This document shows, one piece after another, positions 58,403 through 64,000 of a stretch of 64,000 bases of DNA. The stretch lies in the NCBI RefSeq assembly GCF_026626705.1, contig NZ_JAPNKC010000001.1:434001-498000 (forward strand), given 5' to 3'. Below the pieces are notes generated by a model, which had not been told where the DNA came from, made no database searches, and worked only from the letters and a program-made list of their open reading frames with translations. The DNA is from Pyxidicoccus sp. MSG2 (GTDB lineage: Bacteria; Myxococcota; Myxococcia; Myxococcales; Myxococcaceae). Position numbers and translations under genes: made by a program. Positions within the stretch are counted from its first letter, which is position 1. Every line of letters starts with the position of its first letter.

Positions 58403-58573
58403 TTACCGGCTGTCCTTGCGCTTCTGCTGGCGGGCCTGCTCCGCCCGCAGCGCGCCCCCAATCCGCCTCCCCGCCACCTTCGTCATCTTCGAGACCGGGT
58501 TGCCCCGCCGCTTCGGCCAGGGCGGCTGCCAGCTCGACGTCGACGGCCTGCCGGGGAAGCTCTTGTTCTTCAT
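58403..58573 (-). CDS. Small basic protein, 56 aa
   Basis: 56 aa, very rich in Arg and Lys (about a quarter of residues), with Trp/Pro near the middle (SWQPPWPKRRGNPVSK) and an Ala/Arg/Gln C-terminal helix (GGALRAEQARQQKRKDSR). GAGGAG sits 8 nt before the ATG. It may bind nucleic acid or ribosomes. The family is not recognised. The longer frame, starting further upstream, has no RBS. Confidence 0.5.
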   Translation of the reverse strand: MKNKSFPGRPSTSSWQPPWPKRRGNPVSKMTKVAGRRIGGALRAEQARQQKRKDSR

Positions 58574-58706
58574 GGGCTGGCTCCTCATGGGGTGGCGCTC
58601 ACACCCACCCGCATCATGTGCATGTAGGGACATGCCCGAAGCCCGGCGGCCGGCCCGCCGTGCGCCCGCGAGCCTTCACGGTGCACGGCGGACCTGGAGC
58701 CCTGCG

Positions 58707-61076
58707 TCAGTCCAGTTTCACGTGCTGCGCCAGCCGCTCATTCGGCGTCAGCTCGCGGTTGGCCACCTCCAGGTCGAAGTCGAAGGTGACATGCTCAATC
58801 CGCCCCGTGAAGGCGAAGGGCATGAGGTGCCGGTAGGCCGGGCTGACGGGGGCGCGGTTGTCCATGCCGACATCCAGGCACTCGACGCTGAAGCGCCCGC
58901 GGCACTGCCTGGGGATGCGGACCTGCCCCACGTCCTCACCGTTGATGAACAGCCGCACCGTCGCGGGTCCCCCCAGGATGTCCGTCTCGTTGAGGAACAC
59001 CGCCCGCAGCTCCACGCGGCCCGCCGGCACCTCGATGGACGAGACGGCCTCGTGCCGCTCCACGTCGAAGAAGTTGTAGTGGTACACGAGCCGACGGTCC
59101 TTCACGTACAGCGACCAGCCGCCCACGTCTCCGCCCTCGCAGACCAGCACGCCCTCCGCGCCACCCTCCGGAATCTCCGCCCCCACGGTGATGGTGTGCG
59201 TCACGTTGTTCAGCTTGGGCGCGCTGCCCTCCGGGAGGAACGTCATGCCCGGGTAGAACGTCACGCGCTTGCGCCCGTAGAACCAGCTCGGCCGGAGCGT
59301 GACGTCCGCGCGCTCGATGAACCGGTCATCGAGGGGCAGGACGTTGTACTTCGCCGCCTCCACCATGAAGAGGTCCTGGAGCTCGCGGAGCTTGTCCGGG
59401 TGCTGGTCCGCCAGGTCCTCCGCCTGGCTGAAGTCGTTGCGGACGTCGTACAGCTCCCAGCGGTCCTCGGAGAAGTCCTTCGAGCCGACGTTCTCCCAGG
59501 GCAGCCGCCCATGGCGGCACGAGGCCATCCAGCCATCGTGGTACAGCGCCCGGTTGCCGAACATCTCGAAGTACTGGGTGACGCGGGGGCTCGGCGCGTC
59601 CGTGGCCTCCGGCGCGAAGGTGTACGCCAGGCTCACGCCTTCAATGGGCTTCTGGGGCACGCCCTTCACCTGGGTGGGCTCGCTGATGCCCACCACCTCC
59701 AGGACGGTGGGCAGGATGTCGATGGCGTGGTGGAACTGGAAGCGCGTGCCTCCCGCGTCCGAAATCTCCTTCGGCCACGAGACAATCATCGGGTTGCGCG
59801 TACCTCCGAAGTGCGAGGCCACCTGCTTGGTCCACTGGAACGGCGTGTCCCCCGCCCAGGCCCAGCCGACGGGGTAGTGCGGCGACGTCCCGGGCAGCCC
59901 GATGTCGTCGATGCGGGAGAGGCTCTGTTCGGGGTCGGGCTGGTAGCCGCCCAGGGTCAGCATCTCGTTGATGGTGCCCGTCAGCGTGCCCTCCGCGCTC
60001 GAGCCGTTGTCCCCGATGATGTAGAGGACGAGGGTGTTCTCCAACTGGCCCAGGTCATCCAGCGCCTGGACGACCCGGCCCACCTCGTGGTCCGCGTGGG
60101 AGAGGAAGTCCGCGTAGTTCTCCATCATCCGCGTGAAGAGCCGCTGCGGGTCCGCGTCGAACGAGTCCCACGCGGGAATCTCCGCCGGGCGCTCGGTGAG
60201 CTTCGTACCCGGGGGGATGACGCCCAGCTCGAGCTGCCGCTGGTGCACCTCGCGGCGGTACGCATCCCAGCCCATGTCGAACTTCCCCTGGTGGCGGCCC
60301 CGCCAGTCGAGCGGCGGCTGGTGCGGCGCATGGGCGGCGCCGGGCGCGAAGTAGAGGAACAGCGGACGCTGGGGCGCAATCGACTTCTGCTGGCGCATCC
60401 AGGAGATGCAGTCGTCGGCCAGGTCGCGCGTGAGGTGGTAGCCCTCCTCTGCCGTGCGGTCCGCCTCCACGGGCTCGGTGCCCCGGTAGAGCGCCGGGTA
60501 GAACTGGTCCGTCTCGCCACCGATGAAGCCGTAGAAGTAGTCGAACCCCCGCTGCGTGGGCCAGTTGTCGAAGGGGCCGGCCGCACTCGTCTGGTTGTCG
60601 GGGACGTTGTGGTTCTTCCCCCACCAGCCGCAGCCATAGCCATTCTCGTGCAGCAATTCGGCGATGGTGGCGGTGCTCTTCGGGATGATGCCGGTGTAGC
60701 CGGGGAAGCCCGTGGCCAGCTCGCCGATGTTGCCCGAGGAGGCGCTGTGGTGGTTGCGGCCCGTGAGCAGCGCCGCGCGAGTAGGCGAACACAGCGCCGT
60801 GGTGTGGAACTGGCAGTACTTGAGACCGCCCCGCGCCAGGCGCTCGGCGACGGGCATCTCCACCCGCCCGCCGAAGGCGCTCGACCAGCCGTAGCCCACG
60901 TCGTCCAAAAGGACGACGAGCACGTTGGGCGCGCCCTCCGGAGCCTCGGGCGGCATGGGGAAGTCCGCCTTCGAGTCCTTGTAGGTCAGGCCGATGCGGA
61001 CGTTGGGAAAACGGTACTCCGGGCGCGGGTAGACGTTGCGGTCAATCTTCCTGGGGAACCGGGGCTTCCTGGCCAT
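58707..61076 (-). CDS. Arylsulfatase (type I, Cys-type formylglycine)
   Basis: 789 aa from the ATG at 61076. The sulfatase signature C-x-P-x-R is C96-S-P-T-R100 (ALCSPTRAALLTG), whose Cys becomes formylglycine. Metal-binding Asp residues are at the N-terminus (VVLLDDVGYG, D58/D59) and further His/Asp residues follow (GDNGSS, WPKEISD). It hydrolyses sulfate esters. No signal peptide is seen, so it may act in the cytosol or be exported by another route. A formylglycine-generating enzyme would be needed from elsewhere. The C-terminal 200 residues form a beta-rich domain. Confidence 0.93.
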   Translation of the reverse strand: MARKPRFPRKIDRNVYPRPEYRFPNVRIGLTYKDSKADFPMPPEAPEGAPNVLVVLLDDVGYGWSSAFGGRVEMPVAERLARGGLKYCQFHTTALCSPTRAALLTGRNHHSASSGNIGELATGFPGYTGIIPKSTATIAELLHENGYGCGWWGKNHNVPDNQTSAAGPFDNWPTQRGFDYFYGFIGGETDQFYPALYRGTEPVEADRTAEEGYHLTRDLADDCISWMRQQKSIAPQRPLFLYFAPGAAHAPHQPPLDWRGRHQGKFDMGWDAYRREVHQRQLELGVIPPGTKLTERPAEIPAWDSFDADPQRLFTRMMENYADFLSHADHEVGRVVQALDDLGQLENTLVLYIIGDNGSSAEGTLTGTINEMLTLGGYQPDPEQSLSRIDDIGLPGTSPHYPVGWAWAGDTPFQWTKQVASHFGGTRNPMIVSWPKEISDAGGTRFQFHHAIDILPTVLEVVGISEPTQVKGVPQKPIEGVSLAYTFAPEATDAPSPRVTQYFEMFGNRALYHDGWMASCRHGRLPWENVGSKDFSEDRWELYDVRNDFSQAEDLADQHPDKLRELQDLFMVEAAKYNVLPLDDRFIERADVTLRPSWFYGRKRVTFYPGMTFLPEGSAPKLNNVTHTITVGAEIPEGGAEGVLVCEGGDVGGWSLYVKDRRLVYHYNFFDVERHEAVSSIEVPAGRVELRAVFLNETDILGGPATVRLFINGEDVGQVRIPRQCRGRFSVECLDVGMDNRAPVSPAYRHLMPFAFTGRIEHVTFDFDLEVANRELTPNERLAQHVKLD

Positions 61077-61224
61077 CTCACGAACCTCGCGGTGCCCGCC
61101 GCGGGGAATGCGGCTGGCGGGCATGAAGGAAGAGATGGGCGTCAGTCCCGTGCCTCACAAGGCGGGCGGTGGCAACGGGCTGGCTGTTGCCACCCCGTTT
61201 CCCCCGCCCCCCGGGGAGGGGCGT

Positions 61225-61854
61225 TCAGCCCTTCGTGGGCGTCGCCAGGCGCGTGGCCTTGAGAATCCTCACCGGCGGCGTGAGCTTCTGCTCGGTGCGC
61301 GGCGACTTCTGGATGGCGCGCACCACGTCCATGCCCTTCACCACCCTTCCGAACGCGGCGAAGCCCTGCCCGTCCGGGTTGCGCTTGCCACCGAAGTCCA
61401 GCTCCGGCTGGTCACCGAGACAGATGAAGAAGTCCGACGTCGCGGTGTCCGGCGTGTCACGCGCCATGGAGAGGGCGCCGTCCACGTGCTTCAGGCCGGT
61501 GTCCTTCGTGCGCTCCAGTGGAATGGGCGCCTTGTCCTCGGACTGGCGCGCGGGGTTGATGCCGGCCTGGATGACTTCAATCTTCACCGGGCTGTTCGGC
61601 TGGTTGTCCGGCGTCACCGTGCGGTGGAACACGCCGCCCTCGTAGAGGCCCGCGTCCAGGTACATGAGGAAGTTGCGCACCGTCTTCGGCGCGCGGGCCT
61701 CGTCGAGCTCGATTTCGATGTCGCCCTTCTCCGTCTGCAGCAACACCCGCACCGACTTGGGGGCTTGAGGCTTGCCGCCCTTCTTCGGCGCGGCGAGCGC
61801 GGCGGCGGGAAGGGTGAGCAACACGGCGAGACAGGCGGAGGCAAACGTCTTCAT
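61225..61854 (-). CDS. Secreted cyclophilin-type peptidyl-prolyl isomerase
   Basis: 209 aa. The signal is MKTFASACLAVLLTLPAAALA; an ATG three codons upstream is also possible. The cyclophilin fold is visible: VRVLLQTEKGDIEIELDE, KTVRNFLMYLDAGLYEGGVFHRTV, GALSMARD...TATSDFFICLGD and FAAFGRVVKGMDVVRAI. It should catalyse proline cis-trans isomerisation in the periplasm, aiding protein folding. The FHR and FFI active-site motifs are retained. Confidence 0.9.
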   Translation of the reverse strand: MKTFASACLAVLLTLPAAALAAPKKGGKPQAPKSVRVLLQTEKGDIEIELDEARAPKTVRNFLMYLDAGLYEGGVFHRTVTPDNQPNSPVKIEVIQAGINPARQSEDKAPIPLERTKDTGLKHVDGALSMARDTPDTATSDFFICLGDQPELDFGGKRNPDGQGFAAFGRVVKGMDVVRAIQKSPRTEQKLTPPVRILKATRLATPTKG

Positions 61855-62034
61855 GGGCGGCACCAGGGCAGGAGGACGGGCCCGCGTACGATGCCCGCCG
61901 GAGGAGGCGAAGGGCCAGGAAATCCCCCTCCCCGCGTATCCTTCCCAGCAGTCCCGGCACGCCGCGGCTCATGCCGCACCCTTCATGAGCGGGATTGTTT
62001 ATCTCGTGACCTGAAGCTCTTTAGAGTGGGTGGC

Positions 62035-62502
62035 ATGTCCGAAGAAACGACCTTCGTCTCCCGCGTCCCCTACGAGCACACGCACCCGACGGTGCTGGCC
62101 GTCTACTGCTCCGACGGACGCTTCACGGATGCCGTCGAGGACCTCGCGCAGCACCTGGGGCACGAGCGCATCGACACGCTGACGATTCCCGGAGGCCCCG
62201 GCCTGCTCAACCGCTGGGTGGCGGACTACCTGGAGAGCGATGTCGTCACCCGCGCCGCGCGCTTCCTCATCGAGGGCCACCACATCACCGAGGTGCTGCT
62301 GTTGGCCCACGCGGGCTGCGGCTACTACGGGGCCCGGCACGGCAGCATGGGCCCGGACTTCATCGCGGAGCAGCAGCTCACGGACCTGCGCCACGCCGCC
62401 GAGGAACTGCAGAAGGCCTACCCCGGCATCCACGTGCGCCTCTACTTCACCCGCCCCCACGACACGCGCATCCACTTCGAGCCCGTGTCGCTGAAGGCGT
62501 AG
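62035..62502 (+). CDS. Beta-carbonic-anhydrase-like zinc protein
   Basis: 155 aa. The zinc set of beta-carbonic anhydrases is present: C25-x-D27-x-R29 (VYCSDGRFTDAV) and H92-x-x-C95 (AHAGCGYYG). Usual beta-CAs are about 190-220 aa and have a longer helical N-terminus, so this is a short form. It may hydrate CO2 or bind zinc without that activity. No signal peptide; the ATG at 62035 is set by GAGTGGGTGG just upstream. It is separated from neighbouring genes on both sides. Confidence 0.75.
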   Translation: MSEETTFVSRVPYEHTHPTVLAVYCSDGRFTDAVEDLAQHLGHERIDTLTIPGGPGLLNRWVADYLESDVVTRAARFLIEGHHITEVLLLAHAGCGYYGARHGSMGPDFIAEQQLTDLRHAAEELQKAYPGIHVRLYFTRPHDTRIHFEPVSLKA

Positions 62503-62510
62503 CGGGCGCG

Positions 62511-63992
62511 CTAGAGCCGGCCGCCCGGCGGCGCGGCGGCGCGCTCCGCATGGCCGATGCGCGAGTGCTTGCGGCCATACCCGAAGTAGATGGCGAGGCC
62601 GATGGCCAGCCACACCACCAGGCGCAGCCACGTGTCCAGCCCCAGCCCCACCATCAGCGCCACGCAGATGAGGATGCCCAGCACCGGCACCACCGGGACG
62701 AACGGCGTGCGGAAGGGCCGGGGCAGCTCCGGGCTGCGGTAGCGCAACACCAGCACGCCGCCGCAGACGATGACGAAGGCGAACAGCGTGCCGATGGAGA
62801 CGAGACGCCCCAGCAGGCCGATGGGGAAAAGCCCCGCCACCGCCATGGACACCGCGCCCGTCAGCAGCGTGGCCGCGTACGGCGTCTTGAAGCGCGGGTG
62901 CACGTGGGAGAAGAAGGGCGGCAGGAGGCCGTCGCGCGACATGGCGTAGAAGATGCGCGGCTGGCCCATCAACATGACGAGCACCACCGAGGCCAGGCCG
63001 GCGATGGCCCCCAGGCTGACGATGGGCCGCAGCCAGTTGAGCGCCGGGCCCGCCTTGGAGATGGCCAGATACACGGGCTCCGGTACGTTGAGGGTGCTGT
63101 AGTGCGCCAGCCCCGTCATCACCCCCGACATCAGCACGTACAGCACCGTGCAGATGGCGAGCGAGCCCAGGATTCCCACCGGCAGGTCCTTCTGCGGGTT
63201 GCGCGTCTCCTGCGCGGCGGTGGACACGGCGTCGAAGCCGATGAAGGCGAAGAAGATGACGCCCGCACCCGCCAGCACGCCGCTCCAGCCGTACTCACCG
63301 AAGTGGCCCGTGTTCTCCGGGATGAAGGGCGTCCAGTTGGCGGGCTCCACGTAGAAGGCCCCGAAGCCGATGACCAGCAGCACCACCGCCACCTTCACGA
63401 CGACGATGATGTTGTTGACCCGCGCGGACTCCTGCACGCCCACGCAGAGCATCACCGTCAGCAGCCCCACCAGCAGCGCCGCCGGCAGGTTGACGATGGC
63501 GCCGGTGAGGTGCGGCACGTGCGAGCCCGCCGCCACCTCGAAGGGCGCGGAGATGAACGCCGCCGGCAGGTCCACGTGCAGGTAGTCGCGCAGGAACGAC
63601 GTGAGGTAGCCGGCCCAGCCCACCGCCACCGCGGAGGAGGCGAAGAGGTACTCGAGGATGAGGTCCCAGCCGATGACCCAGGCCACCAACTCGCCCATCG
63701 TGGCGTAGCCGTAGGTGTAGGCGCTGCCGGCGACGGGAATCATCGCCGCGAACTCCGCGTAGCACAGCCCCGCGAAGAGGCAGCCCACGCCCGCGAGGAT
63801 GAAGGCCAGGGTGATGGCCGGCCCGGAGTGCTGGGCCGCCGCCGTCCCCGTCACCACGAAGATGCCCGAGCCGATGATGGCGCCCACGCCCAGCAGCGCC
63901 AGATGGACGCCCGTGAGGGTGCGGCGCAGCTCGTGCCCCTCGCCATCCTGGCCCTGGAGCTGGGCGATGCTCTTCTTCGACCAGATACCCAT
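62511..63992 (-). CDS. APC-family amino acid permease
   Basis: 493 aa with about twelve membrane segments. It has the cationic amino-acid transporter-like N-terminus (LTGVHLALLGVGAIIGSGIFVVTG), the conserved YAEFAAMIPVAGSAYTYGYATMGE of segments 2-3, and FFAFIGFDAVSTAAQETRNPQKDLP around segment 6. The substrate is probably an amino acid by proton symport at the inner membrane. The start lies 8 bp from the window edge, so the promoter is not in view. Confidence 0.92.
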   Translation of the reverse strand: MGIWSKKSIAQLQGQDGEGHELRRTLTGVHLALLGVGAIIGSGIFVVTGTAAAQHSGPAITLAFILAGVGCLFAGLCYAEFAAMIPVAGSAYTYGYATMGELVAWVIGWDLILEYLFASSAVAVGWAGYLTSFLRDYLHVDLPAAFISAPFEVAAGSHVPHLTGAIVNLPAALLVGLLTVMLCVGVQESARVNNIIVVVKVAVVLLVIGFGAFYVEPANWTPFIPENTGHFGEYGWSGVLAGAGVIFFAFIGFDAVSTAAQETRNPQKDLPVGILGSLAICTVLYVLMSGVMTGLAHYSTLNVPEPVYLAISKAGPALNWLRPIVSLGAIAGLASVVLVMLMGQPRIFYAMSRDGLLPPFFSHVHPRFKTPYAATLLTGAVSMAVAGLFPIGLLGRLVSIGTLFAFVIVCGGVLVLRYRSPELPRPFRTPFVPVVPVLGILICVALMVGLGLDTWLRLVVWLAIGLAIYFGYGRKHSRIGHAERAAAPPGGRL

Positions 63993-64000
63993 GCGCGGCA

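Overview
The window is typical of a predatory soil myxobacterium (Myxococcota, Myxococcus/Corallococcus/Archangium type). It has high GC with strong third-position bias, many secreted lipoproteins, degradative enzymes, large multi-PAS histidine kinases, a Ser/Thr protein kinase and a polyketide synthase. This placement is inferred from gene content, not from a marker gene. About 50 protein genes are supported. No rRNA, canonical tRNA, IS element, prophage or CRISPR array was seen.

Layout. 1-5.7 kb: two tandem LGFP-repeat cell-wall lipoproteins (one cut by the window edge) and two secreted proteins. 5.8-16.2 kb: a co-directional cluster of a TetR regulator, a membrane fatty-acid desaturase, a CrtISO/RetSat-like FAD enzyme and a 2275-aa reducing PKS with a hotdog thioesterase fused to its N-terminus. 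It looks like an uncharacterised lipid or polyene pathway. 16.2-19 kb: an AhpD-like protein divergent from a LysR regulator, then an amidase. 19-28.5 kb: mostly exported proteins, including a metzincin/TPR lipoprotein, beta-propeller and FG-GAP lipoproteins, plus a lone MazF/PemK-type toxin. 28.5-38.5 kb: a CPBP protease, a lone ExbB/MotA-type protein, a six-PAS histidine kinase, a TreT/GH15 gene pair and a GspE-like ATPase with an altered Walker A. 38.6-46.2 kb: a secreted polysaccharide lyase and a starch-binding-like protein, an SDR/TetR divergent pair with two clear operators, an M36 protease, a DUF418 membrane protein and a small lipoprotein.

46.2-47.5 kb is the most unusual region. A conserved gene of unknown function is followed by about 400 nt of structured noncoding DNA. 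It holds two tRNA-like modules in circularly permuted order: the 3' half with encoded CCA comes first, then the 5' half. An intrinsic terminator follows. The second module has complete tRNA geometry plus a long closing stem carrying GGTCCGA, which is the architecture of YrlA-class bacterial Y RNAs. No Ro/Rsr (TROVE) gene is in the window.

47.5-64 kb: an outer-membrane beta-barrel protein, a hybrid REC-PAS-GAF histidine kinase, an M14 peptidase, a 2-hydroxyacid dehydrogenase, a Ser/Thr kinase with an N-terminal membrane domain, a metal-transporter-like membrane protein, an MBL hydrolase, a small basic protein, an arylsulfatase, a cyclophilin, a beta-carbonic-anhydrase-like protein and an APC amino-acid permease. 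Strong hairpins separate several convergent gene pairs.
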